Positions 43,289 to 53,700 of a stretch of 64,000 nt of DNA are shown in pieces. The position numbers and the translations under genes are program-made. Source of the DNA: Rhizobiales bacterium Y(2018) (GTDB taxonomy: Bacteria > Pseudomonadota > Alphaproteobacteria > Rhizobiales > Aestuariivirgaceae); NCBI GenBank assembly GCA_005502925.1, contig SCPD01000002.1, positions 372,001-436,000 on the forward strand, in the 5' to 3' direction. Position 1 is the first letter of the stretch. Every line of letters begins with the position of its first letter. The notes under the pieces were generated by a model. It made no database searches. It had not been told where the DNA came from and saw only the letters and a list, made by a program, of their open reading frames with translations.

Positions 43289-44221
43289 ATGCCGTATCTT
43301 CTCGGAACCGATATTCCGGATCAACCCGCGGGCGAGCGTTTCCGCGCGCTCGTCGCGGCGGGCGGCATCGTCCGGATGCCCGGCGCTCACAATGGCATGG
43401 CGGCACTTCAGGCGAAGGCCGCCGGCTTCAAAGCGCTTTATCTGTCGGGGGCAGCGATGACCGCCTCGATGGGCTTGCCCGACCTCGGCATCATCACCGT
43501 CGACGAAGTCGTCTTCTTCATCCGCCAGATCGTGCGGGCATCGGGCCTGCCGGTATTGGTCGATGGCGACACCGGCTATGGCGAAGCTCTCAATGTCATG
43601 CACATGGTGCGCGCCTTCGAAGAGGCCGGTGCCGGTGCTGTACAGATCGAGGACCAGCTCCTGCCGAAGAAATGCGGCCATCTCAACGACAAGAAGCTCG
43701 CCGAGGCCAATGATATGGCGGCCAAGGTTGCCGCCGCCAGGCGCGCCCGCCGCCATCTCTATATCATCGCACGCACCGACGCGGCGGCGAGCGAAGGCAT
43801 CGACGGCGCCGTGGCGCGCGCCAGGCTATATCTCGAGGCCGGCGCCGACGCGATCTTCCCCGAGGCGCTGACCTCGGCCGAGATGTTCCGTGAATTTGCC
43901 CGGCGCATGCCGGGTGTGAAGCTGCTCGCCAATATGACCGAGTTCGGCCGCACGCCCTTCTTCACGGCGTCCGAATTCGAGGAGATGGGTTACCGGATGG
44001 TGATCTGGCCGGTCTCCTCGTTGCGCGTCGCCAACAGGGCGCAGGAGAAGCTTTATGCGGCGCTCGCAAAGGACGGCGGCACGCATGCCATGATCGATGA
44101 GATGCAGACGCGCGCCGAGCTCTACGAGGCCATCGGCCTCAATGACTATGAAGCGCTCGATGCCTCGATCGTCGCGACCATCACGCCCGAAAGCATGCCG
44201 CAGCGCTCACGCGGCAAGTGA
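43289..44221 (+). CDS. prpB: 2-Methylisocitrate lyase
   Basis: A 310-residue member of the isocitrate lyase/PEP mutase family. The active-site loop is KKCGH (Cys129). Metal-site text includes VDGDTGYGE and QIEDQ. SGAAMTASMGLPDLG marks the substrate region. It cleaves 2-methylisocitrate to pyruvate and succinate. It follows prpD after 9 bp. Dimethylmalate lyases share these motifs, but adjacency to a true PrpD favours methylisocitrate. Confidence 0.92.
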   Translation: MPYLLGTDIPDQPAGERFRALVAAGGIVRMPGAHNGMAALQAKAAGFKALYLSGAAMTASMGLPDLGIITVDEVVFFIRQIVRASGLPVLVDGDTGYGEALNVMHMVRAFEEAGAGAVQIEDQLLPKKCGHLNDKKLAEANDMAAKVAAARRARRHLYIIARTDAAASEGIDGAVARARLYLEAGADAIFPEALTSAEMFREFARRMPGVKLLANMTEFGRTPFFTASEFEEMGYRMVIWPVSSLRVANRAQEKLYAALAKDGGTHAMIDEMQTRAELYEAIGLNDYEALDASIVATITPESMPQRSRGK

Positions 44222-44315
44222 TTGCAACCATAACGGCCTCCGCGCCTGGCGCGGCAACAAGATGACCAGCCTAGGACAGTCCAAAGGCGGCATGAAAACA
44301 AAAGATGAGGAGACG

Positions 44316-45266
44316 ATGCTCAAAAGATCATTTCTGACCGGCGTTATCGCGCTGGCCTTCAGCGCAGGGTTGGCCGCGGCCGAACCGGCGAAAGTCCTGA
44401 TCCCGGCCAATCCGGGCGGCGGCTGGGATGGCGCCGGCCGTGAGACCATGGCGGCCTTCAACAAATCCGGCGTGTTCACCGACGGTGTGTCCTTTACCAA
44501 CAAGGGTGGTGCCGCCGGCACCATCGGACTCGCCGAGTTCGTCCGCACCGCCGAGGGCGACGACAATGCACTCCTGGTGACGGGCGTCATCATGGTGGGC
44601 GGCGCGATCAGCAACAAGACGCCGGTCTCGCTCGACAACACCACGCCTCTGGCGCGCATGACCAACGAATATAACGCGATCGCCGTTCCGGCCGACTCGG
44701 CGATCAAGACGCCGCAGGATTTCCTGGCGGCGCTCAAGGCAGATCCGGGCGCGTTGTCGGTCGGCGGCGGCTCCGCCGGCGGCGTCGATCACGTGCTGCT
44801 GGCACTTCTCGCCAAGCAGGCGGGGGCGCCGGTCGACAAGATCAATTTCGTCTCCTTCTCCGGCGGCGAGATCCTGGCGTCCCTGGGCGGCGGCAAGATC
44901 AAGGCTGCGATCTCAGGCGCCTCCGAATTCCGCGACTTTGCCAAATCGGGCCGTATCCGCATCATCGCCGTCACCGGCCCGAACCGTGTCGAGGGCCTCG
45001 ACGTGCCGACCCTCAAGGAAACAGGCATCCCGATCGAGATCGGCAACTGGCGTGGCTTCGTCGGCGCGCCCGGCATGAGCGAGGCCGGCCGCAAGACCTG
45101 GCTCGATCGTTTCGAGAAGCTGCATGCGAGCGATGCCTGGAAGGAAACGCTCAAGGCGCATGGCTGGGAAGACGCTTACCTCGCCGGTGACGAGTTCAAG
45201 GCCTTCATCAAGGCGGAAGAATCGAACTGGACGGCGGCGCTCAAGGATGTCGGTATCTTGAAGTGA
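44316..45266 (+). CDS. tctC: Tripartite tricarboxylate transporter substrate-binding protein, TctC-like
   Basis: A 316-residue periplasmic binding protein with a signal peptide (LTGVIALAFSAGLAAAEP). The mature form starts VLIPANPGGGWDGAGRETM, the usual BUG/TctC opening for carboxylate binding. I start at the ATG preceded by GAGGAGACG; another ATG lies 8 codons upstream. It is followed by a strong hairpin and then tctB. In this context it would capture citrate-like acids, perhaps methylcitrate. Confidence 0.9.
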   Translation: MLKRSFLTGVIALAFSAGLAAAEPAKVLIPANPGGGWDGAGRETMAAFNKSGVFTDGVSFTNKGGAAGTIGLAEFVRTAEGDDNALLVTGVIMVGGAISNKTPVSLDNTTPLARMTNEYNAIAVPADSAIKTPQDFLAALKADPGALSVGGGSAGGVDHVLLALLAKQAGAPVDKINFVSFSGGEILASLGGGKIKAAISGASEFRDFAKSGRIRIIAVTGPNRVEGLDVPTLKETGIPIEIGNWRGFVGAPGMSEAGRKTWLDRFEKLHASDAWKETLKAHGWEDAYLAGDEFKAFIKAEESNWTAALKDVGILK

Positions 45267-45271
45267 TCTTG

Positions 45272-45304
45272 ATGCCCCGCCAGCATTACGCCGGCGGGGC
45301 ATCA
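45272..45304 (+). terminator. Intercistronic hairpin between tctC and tctB
   Basis: GATGCCCCGCC and GGCGGGGCATC form a perfect 11-bp stem with an 11-nt loop, and no T-run follows. Placed just after the binding-protein gene, it may protect that transcript end and lower expression of the membrane subunits. Confidence 0.55.
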
Positions 45305-45332
45305 CCCTTCAGGTGGAACGACAGGAGTCGTC

Positions 45333-45824
45333 ATGTCTTCTCTTGATCAGCGCAAGGCCGCGCGTCCGTGGTGGCTGGGTGTCGCTATCTTCGCGATGGG
45401 CGCGCTCTGGCTTTATGGCGCGGCAGGCATCGCCTCGACGACCAATTATATCGGCCTCGGGCCGGCGGCGATGGTTCAGGTCGCGGGCGGCGGCTTGGCG
45501 ATCCTCGGCATCCTCCTGGTCATCCAGGCTCTGCGCGGCGAGACTTTCGCAGCCCAGGACGAAGAGGGTGCCGATGCCGCAGCGCCACCTTCGCGCCCGG
45601 CCTTTCTGCTGGCGCTCGCCGGCGTGGCGATGCCTTTGCTGACCATGAAGATGCTGGGCTTCCCGATCACGGCGATGCTCGCCTTCACCTTGGTGACGCA
45701 TGCCTTCGGCTCGCGCCGCACACTTCTCGATCTCGCCATCGGTGCGCTGATCGGGACGCTCTCCTGGTATGGTTTCGAGCTGCTCGGCATCGAGCTCGGG
45801 CCCTTCATTCCTCTGCTCCGGTGA
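45333..45824 (+). CDS. tctB: Tripartite tricarboxylate transporter small membrane subunit, TctB-like
   Basis: A 163-residue protein with four predicted helices ([69 protein letters not shown]). Position between the binding protein and the large subunit, and the size, fit TctB. Sequence conservation in this subunit is low across the family, so the call rests partly on context. Confidence 0.88.
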   Translation: MSSLDQRKAARPWWLGVAIFAMGALWLYGAAGIASTTNYIGLGPAAMVQVAGGGLAILGILLVIQALRGETFAAQDEEGADAAAPPSRPAFLLALAGVAMPLLTMKMLGFPITAMLAFTLVTHAFGSRRTLLDLAIGALIGTLSWYGFELLGIELGPFIPLLR

Positions 45825-45828
45825 GATG

Positions 45829-47331
45829 ATGGACATTCTGCAGCAGCTCCTTGCCGGCTTTGCCATCGCCCTTCAGCCGATCAATCTGTTCTGGGCGCTG
45901 GTCGGCTGCCTGCTCGGCACCGCGATAGGCGTGCTGCCGGGTATCGGCCCGGCGCTGACCATCGCGCTGCTCCTGCCGGTGACGGCGCAGGTGGCGCCCG
46001 AATCCGCCTTCATCATGTTCGCCGGCATTCTCTATGGCGCGCTCTATGGCGGCTCGACCACCTCGATCCTCCTCAACATGCCGGGCGAGAGCGGCTCGGT
46101 GATGACCGCCATCGAAGGCAATCGCATGGCGCGCAATGGCCGCGGCGCCGCGGCCTTGGCGACATCGGCGATCGGCTCCTTCGTGGCCGGGACCCTCGGC
46201 ACGCTGGCTTTGACCTTCCTGGCGCCCACCATCGCCGAGCTCGCTTTCATCTTCGGGCCTGAGGATTATTTCGCCCTGATGATCCTGTCCTTCACCTCGG
46301 TCGCGGTGGTGATGGGAACATCGAGGGTCAGGGGCTTCACGGCACTTTTCTTCGGCCTGGCCCTCGGCACCATCGGCATCGACACGCAGACTGGCCAGTC
46401 GCGCATGACCTTCGGCACACTCGAGCTGCTCGACGGCATTTCCTTCACCGTCGTGCTGGTCTCGCTCTTCGCCGTTGGCGAGACGCTTTACGTGGCGAGC
46501 CGCCAGGCGCGCACCGCCGGCGTCGTCTATCCGCTCAAGGGCGGCGCCTGGATGACGCGCGAGGACTGGAAACGCTCGTGGAAGCCGTGGCTGCGCGGCG
46601 CCCTCATCGGCTTCCCGATCGGCTCGCTGCCGGCGGGCGGCACGGAAATTCCGACCTTCCTCTCTTATACGGTGGAGCGCCGCCTCAGCGAGAAGCCCGA
46701 GGAATTCGGCAATGGCGCCATCGAAGGCGTGGCCGGGCCCGAGGCCGCCAACAACGCCGCGGCGGCCGGCATATTGGTGCCGCTTCTGACCCTCGGTCTG
46801 CCTTCGACCGCGACGGCGGCGGTGCTGCTCGCCGCCTTCCAGAATTACGGCCTGCAGCCGGGGCCGCTGCTCTTCGCCACCAATCCCGGCCTGCTCTGGG
46901 GCCTGATCGCCTCGCTGTTCGTCGGCAATGTCATCCTGCTCATCCTCAATCTGCCATTGGTCGGCATGTGGGTGCGCCTGCTGCTGATCCCGCGGCCTTA
47001 CATCTATGGCGGCATCGTCATCTTCGCGCTGGTCGGGGTGTGGGGCCTGTCGACGTCCTGGATGGACCTCTTATTGATGTGCGGCATCGGTCTCATCGGC
47101 TATGTGGCGCGCGTTTATGATTTTCCCATAGCGCCGGCGCTGATCGGTCTCATTCTGGGACCGCAGGCCGAGATTCAACTGCGCCGCGCTTTGGCGGTGA
47201 GCCAGGGCGACTGGAGCGTGCTGGTCGGCACGCCGATCGCGGCTACATTGCTGGCGATCGCGGCTTTGGTGATTTTCCTGCCGTTCTTCGTCGCGAAATT
47301 CCGTGGGGCAATGCATGAGTCCAAGGCGTGA
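45829..47331 (+). CDS. tctA: Tripartite tricarboxylate transporter large membrane subunit, TctA-like
   Basis: A 500-residue, roughly 12-helix permease. It has the TctA hallmarks [17 protein letters not shown] and [19 protein letters not shown] near the N-terminus and a matching [13 protein letters not shown]-like repeat ([14 protein letters not shown]) in the second half. Two adjacent ATGs follow the tctB stop; I take the second for ribosome spacing. Substrate entry is driven by the ion gradient. The stop codon lies inside the terminator stem. Confidence 0.93.
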   Translation: MDILQQLLAGFAIALQPINLFWALVGCLLGTAIGVLPGIGPALTIALLLPVTAQVAPESAFIMFAGILYGALYGGSTTSILLNMPGESGSVMTAIEGNRMARNGRGAAALATSAIGSFVAGTLGTLALTFLAPTIAELAFIFGPEDYFALMILSFTSVAVVMGTSRVRGFTALFFGLALGTIGIDTQTGQSRMTFGTLELLDGISFTVVLVSLFAVGETLYVASRQARTAGVVYPLKGGAWMTREDWKRSWKPWLRGALIGFPIGSLPAGGTEIPTFLSYTVERRLSEKPEEFGNGAIEGVAGPEAANNAAAAGILVPLLTLGLPSTATAAVLLAAFQNYGLQPGPLLFATNPGLLWGLIASLFVGNVILLILNLPLVGMWVRLLLIPRPYIYGGIVIFALVGVWGLSTSWMDLLLMCGIGLIGYVARVYDFPIAPALIGLILGPQAEIQLRRALAVSQGDWSVLVGTPIAATLLAIAALVIFLPFFVAKFRGAMHESKA

Positions 47332-47361
47332 CAGCATCTGGCTGTCACGTCTTGGCTTTTT
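47327..47361 (+). terminator. Rho-independent terminator of the prp-tct operon
   Basis: CGTGACAGC, loop ATCTG, GCTGTCACG, then a run of T at 47357-47361. The stem includes the tctA stop codon and ends just before the stop of the convergent gntR gene. Confidence 0.75.
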
Positions 47362-48085
47362 ATTCGACAGCCTTGGCCAATTGAGCCGAGCGGATCCGCC
47401 GTGACGGACGCTGGCTCTCAGCTGCTGCCGCGAGCGCCGTCTGCAGCGCCACCTTGGCGGACCGGATGTGGCGGCGCATGAGGATCTCGGCGAGCTCGCC
47501 GTCGCGCTGGACGATGGCATCGGTGATGCGCAGATGTTCCTTCCAGGCCTCGCGACCGCGCCCCGGCACGGTGCGGTGCAGGCGCCGGCATAGTCTCAGG
47601 CGCGGATAAAAGTCGTCGCACAGCAGCTTCGACAGGATGAGATTGCCGCTGCCCCTGGCGATGCGGATGTGGAAATCCGTATCGGGCTCTTCCTGCAGAT
47701 AGGCGCCGAGCGGATTGCGCTCGATCTCGCCGCGATGGCCGGCGACCAGCTGCTCGAGCGCCGCGACGTCGTCTTCGGCCATATTGCTGGCGGCAAGCCT
47801 TGCGGCCATGCCTTCGAGCGCCTCGCGCACATCGAGAAGGGCGAGGAACTCAGCGCCCGTCGGCTGCGAGACCCGCACCCCTTGATTGGCGACATAGGTC
47901 ACGAGCCCGCGCTCCTGGAGCCGGCGGATGGCCTCGCGCACGGGTGCGCGACTCGCCCCATGCTGCGCTGCGATAGCGGGCTCGCTCAGTTTTTCGCCAG
48001 GCTGGATCTCACCGGCGAGAATAGCCCGGGTGAGTTCGTCATAGAGGCGCACCGTGAGGCCGAGTGAAGCCGCGTTGTCCTGCAT
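47360..48085 (-). CDS. GntR family transcriptional regulator (FadR/FCD type)
   Basis: A 241-residue regulator. Residues about 10-75 are the GntR winged helix (LYDELTRAILAGEIQPGEKLSE; APVREAIRRLQERGLV). Residues about 85-215 are an FCD helical ligand domain with metal-site histidines (FHIRIARGSGN; HLRITDAI; MRRHI). It is convergent with tctA and probably controls the prp-tct operon in response to a carboxylic acid. Confidence 0.92.
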   Translation of the reverse strand: MQDNAASLGLTVRLYDELTRAILAGEIQPGEKLSEPAIAAQHGASRAPVREAIRRLQERGLVTYVANQGVRVSQPTGAEFLALLDVREALEGMAARLAASNMAEDDVAALEQLVAGHRGEIERNPLGAYLQEEPDTDFHIRIARGSGNLILSKLLCDDFYPRLRLCRRLHRTVPGRGREAWKEHLRITDAIVQRDGELAEILMRRHIRSAKVALQTALAAAAESQRPSRRIRSAQLAKAVE

Positions 48086-48565
48086 AATGTCCTTCAGCCT
48101 GCAAACCCAATCATCGGGACAATATAGAGCATCGGACCCAAAAGCGCGCGGCGGTTTTCAGTAAATCACGACGTATAAACAAAGAAATAGGTGGCTGGCG
48201 CAAAGGTCCCGACGTGTTTTCTTCAGCGCTATTGTATGATTAAAATCACAAATTTGTCAGGCTCTTCACCTGTTTGTGACTTGAAACTGGACGGTGGTCC
48301 AGAAAAAGTGAGACCCGTCCATCCTCACGGGACGGACGGGTCCTTGGCACACGCAAGCTCGGGACGGCGACAGGAGCCGCGCGCGCCAACTGGTTCATAC
48401 GAAGGATCACTATAGGAAGCTTTTGCTTCCCCGGCACATCAAGTCCCTGATGATCCCCCGCTGGATCGAGAGGCAGGTTGATCTCCGTTCGTGGTCACTT
48501 CGGGGTGAGACTGTGGCAAACATCGGGCATATTCGCGTCAGCACCAAGGACATTTGGTTGAATAT
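48086..48565. other. 480-bp intergenic region, AT-richer than its surroundings
   Basis: No complete gene is visible. From left to right it holds the gntR promoter region (AT-rich to about 48300), a hairpin at 48312-48342, and sequence with no recognised function to 48510. It ends in a short stretch resembling the start of a resolvase. Composition and the fragment suggest an old insertion scar. Confidence 0.5.
48312..48342. terminator. Hairpin in the gntR/pip gap, possible terminator or remnant
   Basis: GACCCGTCC and GGACGGGTC form a 9-bp stem around a 13-nt loop. It is not next to a gene end and has no T-run. A smaller dyad (GGACGGTGGTCC) precedes it. Confidence 0.35.
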
Positions 48566-48572
48566 TCAACTA
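48513..48572 (+). pseudogene. Possible remnant of a serine resolvase/invertase N-terminus
   Basis: Translation from the GTG gives VANIGHIRVSTKDIWLNIQ, which resembles the opening IGYIRVSTKDQNxxxQ of Tn3-type resolvases, including the catalytic serine. The resemblance ends after about 19 codons, where the frame runs into the 3' end of the convergent peptidase gene. This would be a decayed mobile-element scar; chance similarity cannot be excluded. Confidence 0.4.
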
Positions 48573-49516
48573 AAAGCATCCGTAACGTTAATAAGCACAG
48601 AGGCTAGACCCGGTTCGGTGCCCGTATGTCCGGCTTCGGTGACGAGCTCGAAACGCGCTGTCGGCCAGGCTTTGTGCAGCGCCCAGGCGCTCGCCATGGG
48701 GGTTACCACGTCATAACGGCCCTGGATGATGGCGCCCGGAATGTCCTTCACGCGCCAAACATCCTTCAGCAGCTGCCCATCTTCGCGGAAGAAGCCGCGA
48801 TTGACGAAATAATGGCATTCGATGCGGGCGAAGGCATAGGCGAACCGGTCATCGGCGGCCTGGGCGATGCGTTCTTTGTTCGGCAGCAGCGAAAGACAGG
48901 TGCTCTCCCACACGCTCCAGGCGCGCGCGCAGGCCAGCAGGACGGCTTCATCCTTGCCGGTGAGGCGCTTGTGATAGGCGGCGATCATGTCATGCCGCTC
49001 GGCCTCGGGGATGGGCGCCTGATAGGCCTCGAAAGCATCGGGGAATAGCCAGCCGGCGCCGTCCTGATAGAACCAGCGCAGCTCCGCATCGCGCAACAGG
49101 AAGACGCTGCGCAGGATGAGCTCGCTCACCCGCTCCGGATAGGTTTCGGCATAAACGAGGCCCAGCGTCGATCCCCAGGAGCCGCCCAGCACTTGCCAGC
49201 GCTCGATACCGAGCAGCTTGCGCAGCGCCTCCATGTCGGCGACGAGATCCCACGTCGTGTTTTCGGCGAGCTCGCCGAACGGCGTCGATTTCCCGCAGCC
49301 GCGCTGATCGAACAGGATGATGCGATAGGCCCGCGGATTGTGGAATCGGCGCAGGAAGGGCACGATGCCGCCGCCCGGCCCGCCATGCAGCACGACCACC
49401 GGCTTTCCGGTGGGATTGCCGCATTCTTCATAATAGATTTCATGCAGGTCCGAGACCTTGAGCCTGCCGGTACGATAGGGCTCGATTTCGGGATAGAGCA
49501 GTCTGTGGGCGTTCAT
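48566..49516 (-). CDS. pip: Proline iminopeptidase
   Basis: A 316-residue alpha/beta-hydrolase that removes N-terminal proline from peptides. The oxyanion motif is VLHGGPGGG, followed by FDQRGCGKSTP. The nucleophile is the serine of LGGSWGSTLGL, and late Asp (GRYDVVTP) and His (EAGHTG) complete the triad. These are diagnostic of family S33 Pip. I start at MNAHRLLYPEIEPY, not at the open frame 34 codons upstream. It is divergent from the response-regulator gene. Confidence 0.94.
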   Translation of the reverse strand: MNAHRLLYPEIEPYRTGRLKVSDLHEIYYEECGNPTGKPVVVLHGGPGGGIVPFLRRFHNPRAYRIILFDQRGCGKSTPFGELAENTTWDLVADMEALRKLLGIERWQVLGGSWGSTLGLVYAETYPERVSELILRSVFLLRDAELRWFYQDGAGWLFPDAFEAYQAPIPEAERHDMIAAYHKRLTGKDEAVLLACARAWSVWESTCLSLLPNKERIAQAADDRFAYAFARIECHYFVNRGFFREDGQLLKDVWRVKDIPGAIIQGRYDVVTPMASAWALHKAWPTARFELVTEAGHTGTEPGLASVLINVTDAFS

Positions 49517-49611
49517 GCGGGCGAGCCTTGGCCTTTCGGAAGTGAAGCGATAGATTGCGGAAAAACAGAAAATGCCTGCCGGATTGGCCGGTGATGGGAG
49601 GAATAGGCGCA

Positions 49612-50268
49612 ATGCCAATTTATAGGGTCATCATCGTCGATGATCATCCATTGTTTCGCGCCGCCTTGAAACAGGCCCTGAGCGGCGCCTTCAAGGGCAT
49701 CGAGCTCGACGAGGCGGGAACCCTCGACGCCGTGACGGCGCGCCTCGACCGTGACAGCGATGTCGATCTGGTTCTGCTCGACCTCAAGATGCCGGGTGTC
49801 CAGGGCCTTTCCGGCCTCATGTTTCTGCGCGCCCAATATCCGGCCGTTCCGATTGCCATCGTCTCGGCGAGCGACGAGCCCCATATTATCCGCCGCGCCC
49901 TCGATCTCGGCGCTTCGGGCTTCATCCCGAAATCGCTCGCCGTCGAGGAGATGCGCCGGGCGGTTGCCGCCATTCTCGAAGGCGGCGTCTGGGCCCCGGA
50001 AGGTGTCGACGCCGCGAGCCCTGCCGACCGCGAAGGCGATGCACTAGCCCAGCGCGTCGCCAGCCTGACGCCGCAGCAGATGCGCGTCCTCATGATGCTG
50101 AAGGAGGGATTGCTCAACAAGCAGATCGCCTTCCAGCTCGGTGTTTCGGAAGCGACCGTCAAGGCGCATGTCTCCGCCATATTGCAGAAGCTCGATGTCG
50201 GCAGCCGCACCCAGGCAGTCATTGCCGCCGGCCGCATCGACGGCGAAAATCACGTGACGATGACATAG
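49612..50268 (+). CDS. crbR: LuxR-family response regulator, CrbR/ErdR-like
   Basis: A 218-residue NarL-type regulator. The receiver domain has acidic residues in VIIVDDHPLF and the phosphorylation site Asp57 in LVLLDLKMPG. The C-terminal helix-turn-helix is LTPQQMRVLMMLKEGL, then IAFQLGVSEATVKAHV. Size and sequence style match CrbR/ErdR, which activates acetyl-CoA synthetase genes. The partner kinase is encoded 0.5 kb away in the convergent direction. The symbol rests on architecture and neighbour, not on a database match. Confidence 0.85.
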   Translation: MPIYRVIIVDDHPLFRAALKQALSGAFKGIELDEAGTLDAVTARLDRDSDVDLVLLDLKMPGVQGLSGLMFLRAQYPAVPIAIVSASDEPHIIRRALDLGASGFIPKSLAVEEMRRAVAAILEGGVWAPEGVDAASPADREGDALAQRVASLTPQQMRVLMMLKEGLLNKQIAFQLGVSEATVKAHVSAILQKLDVGSRTQAVIAAGRIDGENHVTMT

Positions 50269-50269
50269 C

Positions 50270-50734
50270 TTACAGGTCGCGAATCATGAGGGCCTGCGCG
50301 ACGCCATGAGACACGAAGCGCTCGGCAACACGCCATCCGCACTTCAGATAGAGGTCTTCCGCATCGACCGTATATAAATGCAGCTTGCGCATGCCATTGC
50401 GACGCGCATGCTCTTCGATGGTTCGGATCAGATCGCGTGCCAAGCCCAGTCCGCGGAATTCAGGAGTGACATAAAGGCTGGCGAGCCACGGCGAGACGTT
50501 ATGCAGAGGTTCGAGCTCGTGGAGAACCAGCAGGCAGATTCCGGCAACCTGACCGTCGGCGCGGGCGATGAGGGCGGTCTCGCATCCCTCGGGCGCTGTT
50601 GCGAGCTGGCCAAGCTGCGCTTCGCTGTCCGCGATAGAAAACCCATCGTCCTTCAAGAATGCTTCATATCGCCATAGGGCGGTTATCCGCAGCTCTTCGG
50701 AACCGGCTTCGAGGGGGCTGATCGTAACTCGCAT
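50270..50734 (-). CDS. GNAT family N-acetyltransferase
   Basis: A 154-residue GNAT protein. The acetyl-CoA loop lies in ASLYVTPEFRGLGLARDLIRTIEEHA (V/I-x-P-x-x-R-G-x-G pattern). The last strand reads YLKCGWRVAERF. The start at MRVTISPLEAG avoids an arginine-rich extension that overlaps the kinase gene. It lies 7 bp downstream of the kinase gene and is probably co-transcribed. It is tempting to link protein acetylation to the acetate switch, but the substrate is unknown. Confidence 0.88.
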   Translation of the reverse strand: MRVTISPLEAGSEELRITALWRYEAFLKDDGFSIADSEAQLGQLATAPEGCETALIARADGQVAGICLLVLHELEPLHNVSPWLASLYVTPEFRGLGLARDLIRTIEEHARRNGMRKLHLYTVDAEDLYLKCGWRVAERFVSHGVAQALMIRDL

Positions 50735-50741
50735 CCGGCTC

Positions 50742-53700
50742 CTACTCCGCCGCCTGCGCCTGCGCCGCGAATTGCGCCAGCGCGGCACGCAGCGCCGCGG
50801 GCTTCACCGGCTTGCGCAGATACTGGACGCCTTGTTCGGCGGCGTTCTCCTGAACCAGGCGCGAGCGGTCGGCGGTGATGAGGATCGCCGGCACCTGCCG
50901 TCCCGCCTTGGCGCGCAGGTGTTCGATCAGCTTGAGCCCGTCGTCGCTGTGGAGATGATAATCGGCGAGGATCACGTCGACCCTGTCGGCTTCCGCCGCG
51001 AAGCGGTCGAGCGCCTCGGCGGCACTGCGCGCGGTGATCACGCGCGCGTCCCAGCCGCCGAGCAGCGCCTGCATGGCCTCGAGGATCTGCGGCTCGTTGT
51101 CGACGACAAAAATGGTGAGCCCGCCGATGCGGTTGCTGAGCCGGGACACGGCGCGCGGGCTGGTCTCCACCAGCTCGGTGCGCGCCGCGCGCGGCACGGT
51201 GATGGCGAAGCAGGAGCCATGACCGGGCCGCGAGACGAGGCGGAGCGGATGACCGAGCATCCTGGCGATGCGCTCGACAATCGAAAGGCCGAGGCCCAGG
51301 CCCGGCTCGACGCCCTTGTCCTGACCCAGGCGCTCGAATTCCTGAAAGATCACCGCTTGACTGTGCTCGGCGATGCCGGGGCCTGAATCATGCACCTCGA
51401 TGCGTAAAGCATCGCCCTTGCGGCGGCAGCCCATCAGCACTCGGCCGCTGCGTGTATATTTGATCGCATTGGAAACGAGATTCTGCAGGACGCGGCGCAG
51501 CATCCGGCGGTCAGTATGCACCACCAGCGAGCAGGGGATGACGGTCAGCGTAAGGCCGCGCTCGAGCGCCGCCGGGGCGAATTCGAGCTTGAGCGCCTTG
51601 AGCAGGTCGTCGATCAGGAACACCGAGGGCTCGGGCTTGAGCGCGCCCGCATCGAGGCGCGATATGTCCAGGAGGGCTGAGAGAATGTCTTCGACGGCGC
51701 CGAGCGAGGCATCGACATTGCGCACCAGTTCACCGCTTTCGCCCCTGACCTTGCGCTCGACGAGACTCGCGGTGAAGAGCCGCGCTGCATTGAGCGGCTG
51801 CAATATGTCGTGGCTCGCCGCCGCGATGAATCTGGTCTTGCCGAGATTCGCGGCTTCCGCTTCCGACTTGGCATGCGCCAGCTCGCTGTTGAGCCGGGTC
51901 AGCTCCGCCGTGCGTTCCTCGACCCGCCGCTCCAGCGTTTCATTGGCGCGTTTCAAGGCTTCGGCCGCCTGCACCGACTGGGTGATGTCGGTGAAGGTCA
52001 CCACATAGCCGCCATCTTCCGGCATCTTGCTGGCATGGAGATCGAGCACCATGCCGCGCCGGTCGAGATGCTCGACGAGCGGACCGCGTGTCGCGGTGAT
52101 CCGGTTCAAGCGGTCGAGGCGCATCTGCGGCAGGCGCGCCGGATCGATCGCCTGGGCGCGCAGCATCACATCGATCACTTCCTCGAGCGGCGTGCCGATG
52201 CGGCTCATATCGGCGGGCAGAGCGAGCAAGGTGCAGAAGCGCTCGTTCCAGCAGACGAGCCTGCCTTCGCTGTCGAACACCGCGATCCCCTGGCCGACAT
52301 TGTCGATCGCCGATTGCAGCAGGTCGCGGTTATATTGGATGGCGGCCGAGGCGTCGTCGAGGAGCTTCATGGCGCCGCGCGGGTTCTTGGAATGGCGCTC
52401 GAGCAGCAGCGCCATCACCAGCCGCGACGATGCGGTGCCGACCGCGCTCGCCAGCAGGTGCTCGGCGAAGCGCAGCATGCGGATATCGGCTTCCGATTTG
52501 CGGTCATGCGCTATCTCGCGCGCCGCCGCGGCTTCAGCGAACGCACGGGATGTACGTTCGACCCCCAGATACCGCGCCACCGTCGCCTCGACCTCGCCGA
52601 CCGTCACCGCCGTGCGCCATAGCCGGAAGCCGGGAGCGACGCTGAGCGGCATGTCGCGGGTGAGGAAGACCGCTGCCTGCATGCGCTCGATCGGCGACGG
52701 CGCCCTGAGCAGCGACACCGCGACATAGACGGCGCTGTTGACGAGGAGGCTCCAGATCACGCCATGGGTCAAGGGATCGAAGGCGAGGTTGAACAGCATG
52801 CGCGGGCGGAACAGGCCGATGCCGAAGGGCCCATCGGTGATGAGGCTCCGGTCGATCCAGCCGGCATCGGCGAAGGAGGGCAGGAACAGCGTATAGGCCC
52901 ACAGGGCGAAGCCGGCGGTGACGCCGGCCATGGCGCCCCGCGCCGTGCCGCGCTTCCATACGAGGCCGCCGAAGAAGGCGGGCGCGAACTGCGCCACCGC
53001 GGCGAAAGAGATGAGGCCGATCTGGGCGAGCGCCGCGGTCGAGCCGATCATGCGGTAATAGCTGTAAGCGAGGAGCAGGATGACGGCGATGGCGATGCGC
53101 CTTATGGCGATCAGCACCCAGCCCATGTCGTGATGGATCTGCGCCCGCTCCATGCGCCGGCGCAGCATGATCGGCATCACCAGATTGTTGCAGACCATGA
53201 TCGACAGCGCCACCGCCTCGACGATGACCATCGCGGTCGCCGCCGACAATCCGCCCAGAAAGGCGATGAGCGCGAAGGTCGGGCTGCCGGCAAGAACCGG
53301 CAGAGCGAGCACGAAAGTATCGCCATCGGTGACACCAGGCTGGAAATGCGCAAGCCCGGCAATGGCGATCGGCACCACGAAGATATTGATGGCGACGAGA
53401 TAGAGCGGGAACAGCCAGGCGGCGCGCTTGATGTCGCGCGAACTCGCATTCTCCACCACGGTCACATGGAACTGGCGCGGCAGCAGCATGATGGCGATCA
53501 TGGCAAGCAGCGTCTGGGTGAGCCACGAGCCGCCGGCGAAACCTTTGCTGAACAGAGCGGAGATATCGGCCGTCTGCCGGACATGCTCGATGAGGGCGGA
53601 GGGACCGCCCATCATCGCGAAGGTGATGAAGAGACCCGCCGCGATGAAGGCGAAGAGCTTGACCACCGATTCGACCGCGATCGCCATGATCAGCCCGTCC

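Noticed and set aside
41804-43756. A 650-codon minus-strand frame across prpD and prpB
   Set aside because: Both plus-strand genes are unmistakable; this frame is their shadow.
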